Counted from the stretch's first letter, positions 1 through 8,207 are shown. The stretch is DNA of 64,000 nt from CAYHSR01 sp043821725 (GCA_043821725.1 JBDRCM010000006.1:62001-126000); one strand, 5' to 3'. Made by a program: numbers and translations. The notes: a model not told the origin generated them from the sequence alone.

Positions 1-514
1 TGCGCCTTATTTGCTCGTCAATATATTTAATCCCCTTGCCTTTGTATGGCTCTGGCTTTCTTATTTTTCTTATATTAGCGGCAACCTCTCCGACTAACTG
101 TTTGTCAATGCCTTCAATGGTGATTTGATTTTTTTCCACTGAATACTGAATACGATCATTTGCTTTAACTTCAACCGGATGCGAATAGCCGACCTCCAAT
201 ATTAAATCATTACCTTTCATTGCGGCTTTATATCCAACGCCGTTAATTTCAAGCTGTTTTTTAAATCCTTCGCTCACTCCTTTAATCATATTACCAAGTA
301 TGCTGGAATAAGTGCCCCACAAAGATTTCTGCTGTTTGTCACTTTCATCAGCAATCTTGACTGTTGCGCCTTCCTGCTCAACAATAATGGAAACATCGGG
401 ATGTATGGCTTGTTTTAATTCACCTTTTGGGCCTTTAACGATAATCAAGCCGTCCTGAACTGCAACAGTTACGCCGTTTGGAATTTCTCTTATTATTTTT
501 CCTATTCTGGACAT
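1..514 (-). CDS. rplF: Ribosomal protein L6, 3' end cut by window edge
   Basis: Large-subunit protein L6, which binds 23S rRNA near the sarcin-ricin loop. The reading frame opens with MSRIGK at 514 and carries the family motifs VKGPKGE near the N-terminus and PEPYKGKGIKY at the far end. About 171 codons are visible and the family is about 177-180 residues long, so only a few C-terminal residues lie outside the window. It starts 1 nt after the rpsH stop and is the last gene seen of the S10/spc cluster. Confidence 0.95.
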   Translation of the reverse strand, partial: MSRIGKIIREIPNGVTVAVQDGLIIVKGPKGELKQAIHPDVSIIVEQEGATVKIADESDKQQKSLWGTYSSILGNMIKGVSEGFKKQLEINGVGYKAAMKGNDLILEVGYSHPVEVKANDRIQYSVEKNQITIEGIDKQLVGEVAANIRKIRKPEPYKGKGIKYIDEQIRR

Positions 515-515
515 A

Positions 516-908
516 TTAATAGATTTCACAAATAATTTCGCCACCCATTTTCATCTTCCTGGCCTCTTGATTGGTCATAAGTCCTTTAGGCGTTGATATA
601 ATTGATATTCCAATTCCGCTCAGTACTTGCTTGATCTCGTCATTTTTAACATAAACACGCCTGCCCGGTTTGCTTATTCTCTTGATATGAGAAACTGCCG
701 GCTCCTTATTGTTATATTTTAGAGTAACCAATAAATATGGGTGTGTTGCATCATTTTTCTTTTCCACATTTTTAAGATAACCATTGCCGACCAATATATC
801 TGCGATAGATTTTTTAATTTTGGAAAAAGGTATGCAAACTTCGCGCTTGTTTATCATGGAAGCATTTCTGACTCTTGTTAGCATGTCCGCGATTGGGTCG
901 GTCATCAT
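516..908 (-). CDS. rpsH: Ribosomal protein S8
   Basis: Small-subunit protein S8, a 16S rRNA central-domain binder; in E. coli it is also the spc-operon repressor. The protein has 130 residues, the usual length. It starts MMTDPIADMLTRVRNA and ends with the C-terminal motif TNQEARKMKMGGEIICEIY. Two adjacent ATG codons (908 and 905) leave the start ambiguous by one residue. It lies between rpsZ and rplF in the standard spc order. Confidence 0.97.
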   Translation of the reverse strand: MMTDPIADMLTRVRNASMINKREVCIPFSKIKKSIADILVGNGYLKNVEKKNDATHPYLLVTLKYNNKEPAVSHIKRISKPGRRVYVKNDEIKQVLSGIGISIISTPKGLMTNQEARKMKMGGEIICEIY

Positions 909-945
909 ATTTTATTTTCTTTTTTTATATTTAATTATTTGATAT

Positions 946-1134
946 TTACCAGCTTGATTTTCTTATGCCGGGCAATCTGCCTTCATTCGCCATTTCCCTA
1001 AAACAGATGCGGCAAATGCCGAACTTTCTAATAAAAGCTCTGGCACGGCCACACTTCCAACACCGTCTCACGATTCTGGTTGAATATTTTGGTTTTTTAT
1101 CAATTGACTTAGAAATTTTCGCTTTAGTAGCCAT
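946..1134 (-). CDS. rpsZ: Ribosomal protein S14, zinc-ribbon type (S14Z)
   Basis: Small-subunit head protein of 62 residues, the short zinc-binding form. The zinc ribbon is visible as CWKC (residues 25-28) and CRIC (41-44). The end GRLPGIRKSSW is typical of the family. The open frame extends upstream to 1254 into rplE, but the ATG at 1134 gives the family N-terminus (MATKAK) and avoids that overlap, so I chose it. Confidence 0.96.
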   Translation of the reverse strand: MATKAKISKSIDKKPKYSTRIVRRCWKCGRARAFIRKFGICRICFREMANEGRLPGIRKSSW

Positions 1135-1144
1135 AAAATATTTT

Positions 1145-1687
1145 CTATTTTTTAAACGGAAAACCGAGCATTGCCAGCAATTTTCTTCCTTCATCAGCAT
1201 TAGATGCTGTCGTGCATATAGCAACTTCAAGCCCGTGTATTTTGTCAACTTCATCAGCTCTTATTTCCGGAAAAGACAGATGTTCTTTCATTCCCAAAGT
1301 ATAGTTGCCGACCTTGTCAAAACTGTTTGGTGAAATTCCGCGAAAATCTCTTACTCGCGGTAAAGTCAAACATAAAAATTTTTCTAGAAAATCATACATC
1401 CTTTTGCCCCTTAATGTAACCATCACTCCAATTTCCATTCCTTGCCTTACTTTAAAATTTGATATGGCTTTTTTGGCTTTAGTGCGAATTGGCTTCTGGC
1501 CTGTGATTTTTGTTAATGTACTTTCAACATTTTCAATATATCCGGATTCCTTTAAAAATCTGCCTACTCCAACATTTAGTACTACTTTATTTATTTTAGG
1601 CACTTGCATAATGTTGGACAGCTTTAATTCGGCCTTTAGCTTAGGAACGATTACTTTTTTGTATTGTTTATACAAATTATTTTCCAT
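1145..1687 (-). CDS. rplE: Ribosomal protein L5
   Basis: Large-subunit protein L5 of the central protuberance, which contacts 5S rRNA. It has 180 residues, normal for the family. Recognisable segments are PKINKVVLNVGVG near residue 30, the GQKP(I)RTKAKKAISNFKVRQG stretch, LRGKRMYDFLEK and the C-terminal CTTASNADEGRKLLAMLGFPF. It sits between rplX and rpsZ with short spacers (8 and 10 nt), as expected for one spc transcript. Confidence 0.97.
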   Translation of the reverse strand: MENNLYKQYKKVIVPKLKAELKLSNIMQVPKINKVVLNVGVGRFLKESGYIENVESTLTKITGQKPIRTKAKKAISNFKVRQGMEIGVMVTLRGKRMYDFLEKFLCLTLPRVRDFRGISPNSFDKVGNYTLGMKEHLSFPEIRADEVDKIHGLEVAICTTASNADEGRKLLAMLGFPFKK

Positions 1688-1695
1688 AATATATA

Positions 1696-2004
1696 TTATT
1701 CAACTGTTTCTTTGCACTTTCTACAAATTCTTTGCTTTTTATTTCCTTCCACCAAATAACCGACTCTGGTTCTTTTCTCGCATTTTGGACATAAAAGAGC
1801 AACCTTGGAGACTGTTAAAGGAGCTGAAATCTCAATTATCTGGCCCTTGTCTCCGCGCTTGCTGGGCTTCATGTGTTTTTTAATTATATTGAGCCCTTCT
1901 ACCACAACCTTGTTCTCTTTTGGAAAACATTGAATAACCTTTCCATTTTTTGCAAGGTCTTTCCCCTTAATTATGACTACTTTGTCTCCTGTCTTTATTT
2001 TCAT
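1696..2004 (-). CDS. rplX: Ribosomal protein L24
   Basis: Assembly-initiator protein of the large subunit, near the peptide exit. It has 102 residues with an N-terminal KOW motif (KIKTGDKVVIIKGKDLAKNGKV). The C-terminal half holds CPKC and CRKC pairs, the four-cysteine zinc form found in many L24 proteins. It lies between rplN (14 nt upstream) and rplE. Confidence 0.96.
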   Translation of the reverse strand: MKIKTGDKVVIIKGKDLAKNGKVIQCFPKENKVVVEGLNIIKKHMKPSKRGDKGQIIEISAPLTVSKVALLCPKCEKRTRVGYLVEGNKKQRICRKCKETVE

Positions 2005-2018
2005 ATTTATCTGATTGA

Positions 2019-2390
2019 TTACAGCACTTCAGGTGAGAGTGATATTATCTTCTTGTATCCTCTAAATCGCAATTCTCTTGCCACAGGCCCGAATATGCGA
2101 GTACCTTTTGGCTCTTTTGTCTTGCGATCAATAACAACGGCCGCGTTTTCATCAAATCTTATATAAATACCATTACTGCGCCTTATTTCTTTTCTCTGGC
2201 GAACTATAACAGCATGTATAACTTCGCCTTTTTTTACCATTCCTCTTGGAACGGCTTCCTTTACTGTGCAGGTGATTACATCTCCAATTCTGGCGTATCT
2301 CTTTTTATATCCACCCAAAACTCGGATGCACATTAGTTTCTTGGCTCCGCTGTTATCTGCAACTTTTAACATTGAACGGTGTTGAATCAT
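2019..2390 (-). CDS. rplN: Ribosomal protein L14
   Basis: Large-subunit protein L14, part of the inter-subunit bridge region. It has 123 residues and begins MIQHRSMLKVADNSGAK, the highly conserved family start. RGMVKKGEV and the end motif FGPVARELR are also present. The start is 1 nt before the rpsQ stop region, so the two genes are tightly coupled. Confidence 0.97.
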   Translation of the reverse strand: MIQHRSMLKVADNSGAKKLMCIRVLGGYKKRYARIGDVITCTVKEAVPRGMVKKGEVIHAVIVRQRKEIRRSNGIYIRFDENAAVVIDRKTKEPKGTRIFGPVARELRFRGYKKIISLSPEVL

Positions 2391-2391
2391 A

Positions 2392-2652
2392 TTATTTTAT
2401 GACTTGTAACAATCTCCATCTTACTGTCTTTGATAAAGGTCGGCAACCCATGAACGTTACTTTATCACCGGCTTTTGCCATTCCTTTTTCATCCCGCACG
2501 TGATATTTCTTTGTGCTTTTATAATATTTCTTGTATTTGCGATGCAATTTTCGGGATTCAACAACCACATTGATTGTCTTGTCCATTGAATTTGAAAACA
2601 CAACGCCGGTAAAAATCTTTAAATTTGCTTTTTTTTGCTTTTTAATTTCCAT
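2392..2652 (-). CDS. rpsQ: Ribosomal protein S17
   Basis: Small-subunit protein S17, a primary 16S rRNA binder with an OB fold. From the ATG at 2652 it has 86 residues, the usual length, with the core FTGVVFSNSMDKTINVVVE and the end PLSKTVRWRLLQVIK. An upstream in-frame ATG at 2673 would add seven residues and overlap the rpmC stop by 11 nt. Neither start has a clear Shine-Dalgarno sequence, so the choice rests on family length. Confidence 0.94.
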   Translation of the reverse strand: MEIKKQKKANLKIFTGVVFSNSMDKTINVVVESRKLHRKYKKYYKSTKKYHVRDEKGMAKAGDKVTFMGCRPLSKTVRWRLLQVIK

Positions 2653-2662
2653 AATAATCAAA

Positions 2663-2872
2663 TTATTTTTCATCTTTTGCTTTTTCGAAAATTCTGGCGG
2701 CCAGTAATGAACGGAGTCTGCTTATTGTTTTCTTTGCTTCATTAACCTTATGAACCTGCTTGAGCTGTTTTGAGCTGGCCTGAAAATTAAGATTGTGCAA
2801 AATAGACCGTTGCTCTGCCAGCAGTTCTTTAATTTCATCCGTATTTTTATTTTTTAAATCATCCCATTTCAT
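2663..2872 (-). CDS. rpmC: Ribosomal protein L29
   Basis: Large-subunit protein L29, which lies next to L23 at the peptide exit. It has 69 residues, predicted as a two-helix bundle, with the family pattern ELLAEQRSILHNLNFQ and VNEAKKTISRLRSLLAAR. It lies 2 nt after rplP in the canonical rplP-rpmC-rpsQ order. Confidence 0.94.
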   Translation of the reverse strand: MKWDDLKNKNTDEIKELLAEQRSILHNLNFQASSKQLKQVHKVNEAKKTISRLRSLLAARIFEKAKDEK

Positions 2873-2874
2873 AA

Positions 2875-3285
2875 CTATTTTTTTACAAACTTTGTTCTTA
2901 TACCTAATTTATATCCTGCCAAATCCATAGCTTCTTTAGCTTTGACTTCTGTTATGCCGTCCATCTCAAACAGCACGGTGCCGGGCTTTACTATTGCAAC
3001 ATAATGATCTGGAGCTCCTTTTCCTTTACCCATTGGCATTTCATTTCCTTTTTTCGTTATGGGCTTGTCAGGAAAAATTCTTATCCAAATTTTTCCTCCC
3101 TTTCTTACGTAGCGTGTTAAAACTCTTCTGGTTGCTTCAATTTGCCGGCTTGTAATCCATCCATGGCTCAATCCTTTCATTCCAAAACTGCCAAAATCAA
3201 CTGAATTGATCCGAGTGGCCACGCCTTTGTTCCTGCGCCTGCCTTTATGCCATTTTCTATGTAATACTTTTTTGGGAATCAACAT
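2875..3285 (-). CDS. rplP: Ribosomal protein L16
   Basis: Large-subunit protein L16, which positions tRNA in the A site. It has 136 residues and starts MLIPKKVLHRKWHKGRRR. GSFGMKGLSHGWITSRQIEATRR and GKGKGAPDHYVAIVKPGTVLFE are clear family signatures. It begins 6 nt after the rpsC stop. Confidence 0.97.
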   Translation of the reverse strand: MLIPKKVLHRKWHKGRRRNKGVATRINSVDFGSFGMKGLSHGWITSRQIEATRRVLTRYVRKGGKIWIRIFPDKPITKKGNEMPMGKGKGAPDHYVAIVKPGTVLFEMDGITEVKAKEAMDLAGYKLGIRTKFVKK

Positions 3286-3291
3286 ACTTGG

Positions 3292-3975
3292 TTATTTTTT
3301 TTCTTTTTCATCCTTGGAAGCGCTGAATTTATCATGTTTGCCAAATGACTCTCCCTTGTATATCCACACTTTTACTCCAATTACGCCATAAATCGTATGG
3401 GCTGTAACAAAAGCATAATCAATATCACTTCTCATTGTAATTAACGACATTTTTCCGGCGCTTATTTTTTCGGTTCTGGCAATTTCAACTCCATTTAATC
3501 TTCCGGCCATGCAAACCTTGACACCAAGCGCGCCCACACTCATAACTTTTTCTATGGCCTGCTTCATTACTCGCCTGAATGGAAAACGCCTTTCAATTTC
3601 AGTTGCCATGGTTTGAGCCATTATAGCGGCGCTAAGAGCGGGCTGTCTGACTTCTTGAACGTTAATCTGCACTTTCAATTTGAACTGTAAAATATTCCTT
3701 TCAATGTATTTTTTAATAACGTCCAATTCTTTACCTCCACGTCCAATAATCACGCCCGGACGTCCGGCAAGAATAATTACCTTCATTTCTTTGGCATTCC
3801 TTTCAATTCCAATAGCGTCAATAGCCGCATCTTTCAACTTCTTATTAAGGTATTCCCTAACTAACGTCTCTTGTTGAAGCATTACCGGCATGCAGTTCTT
3901 CTTGGCGAACCATTTAGAATCCCAGGTATACAATGTAGGTATCCTATATATTGTGGGGTGTACTTTATGACCCAT
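3292..3975 (-). CDS. rpsC: Ribosomal protein S3
   Basis: Small-subunit protein S3, forming part of the mRNA entry channel. It has 227 residues and starts MGHKVHPTIYRI. The type II KH-domain loop GRPGVIIGRGGKELD is visible near residues 72-86. The C-terminal S3 domain contains GRLNGVEIARTE and ends in a short Lys/Glu tail. It is placed between rplV and rplP as in the standard S10 order. Confidence 0.97.
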   Translation of the reverse strand: MGHKVHPTIYRIPTLYTWDSKWFAKKNCMPVMLQQETLVREYLNKKLKDAAIDAIGIERNAKEMKVIILAGRPGVIIGRGGKELDVIKKYIERNILQFKLKVQINVQEVRQPALSAAIMAQTMATEIERRFPFRRVMKQAIEKVMSVGALGVKVCMAGRLNGVEIARTEKISAGKMSLITMRSDIDYAFVTAHTIYGVIGVKVWIYKGESFGKHDKFSASKDEKEKK

Positions 3976-4004
3976 AGATTGGTGGTTTGTTTTTTGTTTT
4001 TATA

Positions 4005-4511
4005 TTATTCTTTTTTCTTTGCCTCGTTGGTATCTTCTTTTAATTTTACGCCGTCTTTTTTGTCTTGCTTTTTCTCTTTTGATTTCATTTCAGTTTTTTT
4101 CTCTTTTTTTTCATGTTTTAGCTCACTTACTTTTGATTCACCAGCTTTCAATTTTTCACTTTCCAGTTTCAAATCCTTAATTGAAGTCAAAATAATTGTA
4201 ATGTGAGACGTCCTCTTCATGATTGAAGCTGCTCGACCGCGAGCTCTTGGCCTCCATCTTTTCAAGGTAGGGCCTTCATTTACTGTAATTGAAGAGATCT
4301 TAAGGTCAGCTTCGTCAAGTTGAAAATTATTTTTTGCATTCGCCACTGCTGATCTCAGTAATTCGGCAATTGGTTTTGTAGCTTTTTTTGGGAGCAAAGT
4401 CAAAATCTCCTGTGCTTTAATAGCTTTTTTTTCTCGTATTAAATTAGCCACCAATCTTGTCTTGCGCGGGCTAATTCTTAAATATCTTAGTTTTGCTTTA
4501 ACTTCAATCAT
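4005..4511 (-). CDS. rplV: Ribosomal protein L22 with long charged C-terminal tail
   Basis: Large-subunit protein L22, whose beta-hairpin lines the exit tunnel. The first ~111 residues are the whole normal protein: RYLRISPRKTRLVANLI, then the hairpin region LKRWRPRARGRAASI and the end SHITIILT. It continues for about 57 more residues made almost only of Lys, Glu, Asp and Ser. That tail is not part of the conserved family and is probably disordered. It probably lies on the ribosome surface near the exit, since the L22 termini are there. Confidence 0.95.
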   Translation of the reverse strand: MIEVKAKLRYLRISPRKTRLVANLIREKKAIKAQEILTLLPKKATKPIAELLRSAVANAKNNFQLDEADLKISSITVNEGPTLKRWRPRARGRAASIMKRTSHITIILTSIKDLKLESEKLKAGESKVSELKHEKKEKKTEMKSKEKKQDKKDGVKLKEDTNEAKKKE

Positions 4512-4572
4512 ATTTTATATATCTTTGTCCTTGGCAATAGCGCTGACATCACGCCGGCTAAATCAATTTTTT

Positions 4573-4863
4573 CTATTTTTTATCTTTTTTCTCATCTTTT
4601 GCTTTTTTTCCGCCATGACCTACAAACTTTCTGGTTGGCGAAAACTCTCCAAGCTTATGTCCTACCATATTTTCATCAACCAAAACAGAAATAAAATTCT
4701 TTCCATTGTGAACCAAAAAAGTCATTGAGATCATTAACGGCGTTATTGTGCTGGATCTGGCCCATGTCTTAATTGGCTTATTGTCATTCAAATCTTTGGC
4801 TTTTTTCACCTTTATCATCAATTTTTCATCAGTAAAAGGGCCTTTTTTTAAACTTCTGCTCAT
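4573..4863 (-). CDS. rpsS: Ribosomal protein S19
   Basis: Small-subunit head protein S19. It has 96 residues and starts MSRSLKKGPFTDEKL. The family motifs IKTWARSSTITPLM, VLVDENMVGHKLGEFSPTR and FVGHGGKKAKDEKKDKK are present. The 61-nt spacer to rplV is the longest inside this half of the cluster and shows no clear hairpin. Confidence 0.97.
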   Translation of the reverse strand: MSRSLKKGPFTDEKLMIKVKKAKDLNDNKPIKTWARSSTITPLMISMTFLVHNGKNFISVLVDENMVGHKLGEFSPTRKFVGHGGKKAKDEKKDKK

Positions 4864-4872
4864 AATTTTATA

Positions 4873-5724
4873 TTATTTTTTTCTTCTTGATTTTCGCCTG
4901 CTTTTAACAATAAACTTAGTGCTGAATTTGCCTTTTTTCCTAGTACGCACTCCCATTGCCGTCTTGCCATAAACTGTCTGTGGACCTCTCTTCTGTCCGA
5001 TCGGGCTGTGTCCTTCGCCTCCGCCATGCGGATGATCATTTGGGTTCATGTTCTTTCCTTTAACAGTTGGTCTTACGCCAAGGTGTCTTTTTCTACCGGC
5101 TTTGCCCCAACGAATCAATCGATAATCTTCATTCCCAACTTCACCTATTGTAGCAGCGCACTTTTTTGAAACTTTTCTAATTTCAGCTGATGGTAGCTTT
5201 ATTATGGCATAATCTTCCTCAATTGTCATGAGCTGTGCGGAATTGCCGGCTCCTCGCACCATCTGGCCACCCTTGCCCGGTGTAATTTCAATATTGTAGA
5301 CGAACATGCCAATAGGTATGTAATCCAATGGCATTCTATTTCCAATCTTTGCTTCAATTAATTTGTCTGATGACATTACTTTATCGCCCACATTCATTCC
5401 TTTAGGGCATAAAATATATGACATTCTCTTGTCTTCATATTCCAAAAGCGCAATTCTTGGCGCTCTGTTCGGATCATATTCTATGGCTTTTACTTCAGCT
5501 TCCTTATTATAAAAACTTCTTTTAAAATCAACCATTCTATAATTTCTTTTAGCGCCTCCGCCTTTGTGTCTTACTGTAATTTTTCCTTGATTGTTGCGGC
5601 CTGCCTTTTTTTTCAACGGTTTTATTAAACTTTTTGTGGGTTCTTTTTTTGTAATGTCACTAAAAACCTGGACGCTTGATTGGCGTCTGCCCGGTGTTGT
5701 TGGTTTGTAACGTTTAATTGGCAT
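4873..5724 (-). CDS. rplB: Ribosomal protein L2
   Basis: Large-subunit protein L2, essential for the peptidyl-transferase centre and subunit joining. It has 283 residues. The start is MPIKRYKPTTPGRRQSSV; the centre has GRNNQGKITVRHKGGGAKRNYR. The functional loop GVRPTVKGKNMNPNDHPHGGGEG includes the conserved histidine segment. The end is strongly basic. It is 9 nt downstream of rplW. Confidence 0.98.
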   Translation of the reverse strand: MPIKRYKPTTPGRRQSSVQVFSDITKKEPTKSLIKPLKKKAGRNNQGKITVRHKGGGAKRNYRMVDFKRSFYNKEAEVKAIEYDPNRAPRIALLEYEDKRMSYILCPKGMNVGDKVMSSDKLIEAKIGNRMPLDYIPIGMFVYNIEITPGKGGQMVRGAGNSAQLMTIEEDYAIIKLPSAEIRKVSKKCAATIGEVGNEDYRLIRWGKAGRKRHLGVRPTVKGKNMNPNDHPHGGGEGHSPIGQKRGPQTVYGKTAMGVRTRKKGKFSTKFIVKSRRKSRRKK

Positions 5725-5733
5725 AATTATTTC

Positions 5734-6300
5734 TTATACTCCCTTGTGCACGTCAATACTCTTTCCCTTTTGCAAAGTAACCACTGCTTTTTTATAATCC
5801 TGTCTGCGGCCACGCGTTCTACGAAAAGTTGTCTTTCGTCCGTCAATATTCATTATGGTTATTCCTGTAGGCCTGATTCCGTATATTTCCTCCATTGCTT
5901 TTTTAATGTTATTCTTTGTGCTCCACTTTGCCACTAAAAAAGTATACTTTCCAAAACTTTCAGCCACAGCCGCTTTTTCAGTGACTAACGGGCTTAAAAT
6001 AACTTTATCTGAAATACTATACAAAGGCAGTTTTTTAAGCTTTTTAACTTCAGTTACTTTTTCTTTTTTAGCTTCTTTGGTTTTGCGCTCGGGTTGCTTT
6101 TTCTCGGATTGCTTTTTTACGCCATCCTTTTCAGATATGTCTATACCAGTGCTTTTTTTAGCAATAGCTTTTTCAGCTGAAAAAGATGGCAAATGTTCCG
6201 GCTCCTTTTTCTGAGTTGCTATAATCTCAACAGCTTCTTCAGCTGTTTCCTTGATTCCCTTTTTGTTTTTTTTGTTTAATATCTTGTTAAAAAATCTCAT
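5734..6300 (-). CDS. rplW: Ribosomal protein L23 with ~90-residue N-terminal extension
   Basis: Large-subunit protein L23, the docking site for trigger factor and SRP at the peptide exit. The normal L23 core is only the last ~95 residues, from ISDKVILSPLVTEKA through GIRPTGITIMNIDGRKTTFRR. In front lie ~90 residues rich in Lys, Glu and Ala with no recognisable domain. The frame is open from the ATG at 6300, which is 9 nt after rplD, and no better start is evident before the core, so the extension is probably real. Confidence 0.93.
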   Translation of the reverse strand: MRFFNKILNKKNKKGIKETAEEAVEIIATQKKEPEHLPSFSAEKAIAKKSTGIDISEKDGVKKQSEKKQPERKTKEAKKEKVTEVKKLKKLPLYSISDKVILSPLVTEKAAVAESFGKYTFLVAKWSTKNNIKKAMEEIYGIRPTGITIMNIDGRKTTFRRTRGRRQDYKKAVVTLQKGKSIDVHKGV

Positions 6301-6309
6301 ATGGGACGC

Positions 6310-6969
6310 CTATTTTGTATCAACCTTTTTTGTATCAACCTTTCCATTTAACATTTTTTCAAGCTTGCTAATTGCCTGCTTGCTTAACATTAGCTGTGCT
6401 TTATTCAAAACAGCGAGAACGTTTGCATCATTAGCGCGCATAACCTCAATTTTTGGAATGTTTCGCGCCATTTTAAGCACTGCTTCATCTTTTTTATCAG
6501 TTAGTATCAAAAATGACTTTTTTTCACACGGCAAATTCTTAATCAATTCACACAAAAATTTTGTTTTTGGCTGTTCAAAATCATAATTTTCAATAATCCA
6601 CAAATTTTTATTGTTTGCACGGTCGCTAAGACACATCTTTAAAGCTAAACGGCGTGTCTTTTTATTTATCTTCTGCTTGTAATTCTCAATGTTTCTTGGT
6701 CCAAAAGTAGCTCCGCCACCGCGCCACAAAGGCGAGCGTATTGAGCCATGTCGCGCTCTTCCAGTTCCTTTTTGAGCCCATGGTTTGCGTCCGCCTCCTC
6801 TTACTTCTCCCTTGTTTTTAACATGAGCATTAGACTCGCGCGCATTTGCACTTTGAGCCACAAAAACCTGGTGGACAACTTCCTTTTTTGGTTCAATCGA
6901 AAAAATCAAGTTATCCAACTCCATGTCTCCGCTTTCTTGTCCTTTTATATTGTAAACCTTGATCTTCAT
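6310..6969 (-). CDS. rplD: Ribosomal protein L4
   Basis: Large-subunit protein L4; its loop enters the exit tunnel, and in E. coli it represses the S10 operon. It has 219 residues. The tunnel-loop motif RGGGRKPWAQKGTGRARHGSIRSPLWRGGG is split by no gaps and the core follows with FGPRNIENYKQKINKKTRRLAL. The start overlaps the rplC stop by 4 nt, indicating translational coupling. Confidence 0.97.
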   Translation of the reverse strand: MKIKVYNIKGQESGDMELDNLIFSIEPKKEVVHQVFVAQSANARESNAHVKNKGEVRGGGRKPWAQKGTGRARHGSIRSPLWRGGGATFGPRNIENYKQKINKKTRRLALKMCLSDRANNKNLWIIENYDFEQPKTKFLCELIKNLPCEKKSFLILTDKKDEAVLKMARNIPKIEVMRANDANVLAVLNKAQLMLSKQAISKLEKMLNGKVDTKKVDTK

Positions 6970-7889
6970 ACTTTGTCTGTTTGTAATTGCTTTTCTTGCT
7001 CTTCTTCTTCATTCAATTCCTGATTCAATTCCTGTTTTGGATTCAATTCCGTCTCTGCAATATCTTGTGCCGGCTCAATACTGTCGCCATTGTTTTCCGT
7101 TTCAACAACTGTTGTGCCTGCATTTTCTTCTATTTCTGCTTGTTCTTTACTTTGCATATCATCATTATTAACCTCAACTACATCAACCGCATCTGTATTT
7201 ACGGCGTCATTATTTACGGTGTCATTTACTTCTTCTTTAATTTGCTCATCGCTTTGAACAATTATTTTCAATTGTCCTTCTCCTTTAATAGTCAATAAGC
7301 CACTATTGGCTCCGGGAACCGCTCCTTTTACATAAAGCTCCTGCTCTTGCGGTCTAACTTCAACAACTTCCAAATTTCTTACTGTAACTTGATTATTGCC
7401 CATGTGGCCACCCATTCGCGTTCCTTTAAATACTCTCTGCGGACCTGTTGCTCCAATGGAGCCGGGCATCCTTAGCTGATCTTTGTGGCCATGACTGGCA
7501 GGTGAGCCGGAAAAACCGTGTCTTTTAACAACTCCTTGAAATCCTTTGCCTTTGGAAACTCCGGTAACTGAAATTTTATCTCCATTAACAAAGGTTGTAA
7601 CGTCTATAAAATCGCCTCTTTTCAAATCCTTGGCATCTTCCGCTTTGATTGGAATTTCACGCAAATACTTGAATTTTTTCAGCCCTTTTAAATGATTGAT
7701 TTGTGGCTTGTTTAATGTTTTTTCTCTTGTTTCATGGCATCCGAGCTGTATTGACACTTTTTCCTTGTTGCTGTTATTTACCATGGTTATTTGGCACGGA
7801 CCACAAAAAATTCGCGTTACCGGCACAACGGTTCCGTCTTCCTTAAACATCTGTGTCATTCCGTTTTTTTTACCTAGGATAAACTTCAT
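6966..7889 (-). CDS. rplC: Ribosomal protein L3 with acidic C-terminal tail
   Basis: Large-subunit protein L3, an early assembly protein close to the peptidyl-transferase centre. Residues 1-205 are a standard L3: MKFILGKKNGMTQMF, GVSKGKGFQGVVKRHGF and RMPGSIGATGPQRVFKGTRMGGHMG. About 100 further residues are rich in Glu, Asp, Asn and Val, an acidic tail absent from typical L3. I use the ATG at 7889; the frame also runs to a GTG at 7904, but the ATG gives the family N-terminus. It starts 20 nt downstream of a small transposon relic (7910-7963). Confidence 0.95.
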   Translation of the reverse strand: MKFILGKKNGMTQMFKEDGTVVPVTRIFCGPCQITMVNNSNKEKVSIQLGCHETREKTLNKPQINHLKGLKKFKYLREIPIKAEDAKDLKRGDFIDVTTFVNGDKISVTGVSKGKGFQGVVKRHGFSGSPASHGHKDQLRMPGSIGATGPQRVFKGTRMGGHMGNNQVTVRNLEVVEVRPQEQELYVKGAVPGANSGLLTIKGEGQLKIIVQSDEQIKEEVNDTVNNDAVNTDAVDVVEVNNDDMQSKEQAEIEENAGTTVVETENNGDSIEPAQDIAETELNPKQELNQELNEEEEQEKQLQTDKV

Positions 7890-7909
7890 ATTTGAAATTC
7901 GCACTATAA

Positions 7910-7963
7910 GGATCTGTCACCAAATACCATTTCTACTGCGAAAGCGCATTTGGCGATAGACCC
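7910..7963. mobile_element. MITE copy 1 (54 bp)
   Basis: The ends are imperfect inverted repeats related to GGGTCTGTCGCCAAAT. TATAA occurs directly on both sides (7905-7909 and 7964-7968), a 5-bp target duplication. The interior (ACCATTTCTACTGC and GAAAGCGC) is shared with the copies at 23396 and 28568 but is shorter. It sits between the leader hairpin and the rplC start codon, so it is inside the S10-operon leader. Confidence 0.85.
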
Positions 7964-7970
7964 TATAAAA

Positions 7971-8019
7971 CAAAAACTAGGAACAATGACGCTATTAACA
8001 ATAGTGGCGTTGTTCCTAG
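7971..8019 (-). terminator. Terminator-like hairpin (attenuator candidate) before rplC
   Basis: The arms CTAGGAACAA... and ...TTGTTCCTAG (7977-8019) form a stem of about 20 pairs with one mismatch and two wobbles. On the minus strand it is followed by TTTTTGTTTTATA, a terminator shape. It lies between the promoter at 8179-8207 and rplC, so it may act as an attenuator of the rplC operon rather than a plain end signal. Confidence 0.75.
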
Positions 8020-8178
8020 CCTTTCTTGTATATTAAGAGCTAATTTGGCTCTAAAGATTGGCTTGTGTGATTATTAATTTGCAATTTTTTCCTTTGTTTT
8101 CAATAAACCTGATAGATGTTTTCCAGCTTGTTGCAGGATCTTATCTACGTGGTATAAAAAAAACTTTTGTTCTGCTAA

Positions 8179-8207
8179 ATTATACGCGATGGCTATAAAA
8201 CTGTCAA
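8179..8207 (-). promoter_or_regulatory. Consensus promoter for rplC-rplF operon
   Basis: The minus strand reads TTGACA, 17 nt, TATAAT, an exact sigma70-type consensus. The predicted start is near 8172, leaving a ~280-nt leader up to rplC. The leader holds a small hairpin (8037-8053), the strong hairpin at 7977-8019 and the MITE at 7910-7963. Confidence 0.85.

Noticed and set aside
7889..7904. GTG start for rplC five codons upstream
   Set aside because: The ATG at 7889 gives the conserved L3 N-terminus; the GTG adds residues not found in the family and lies next to the MITE.
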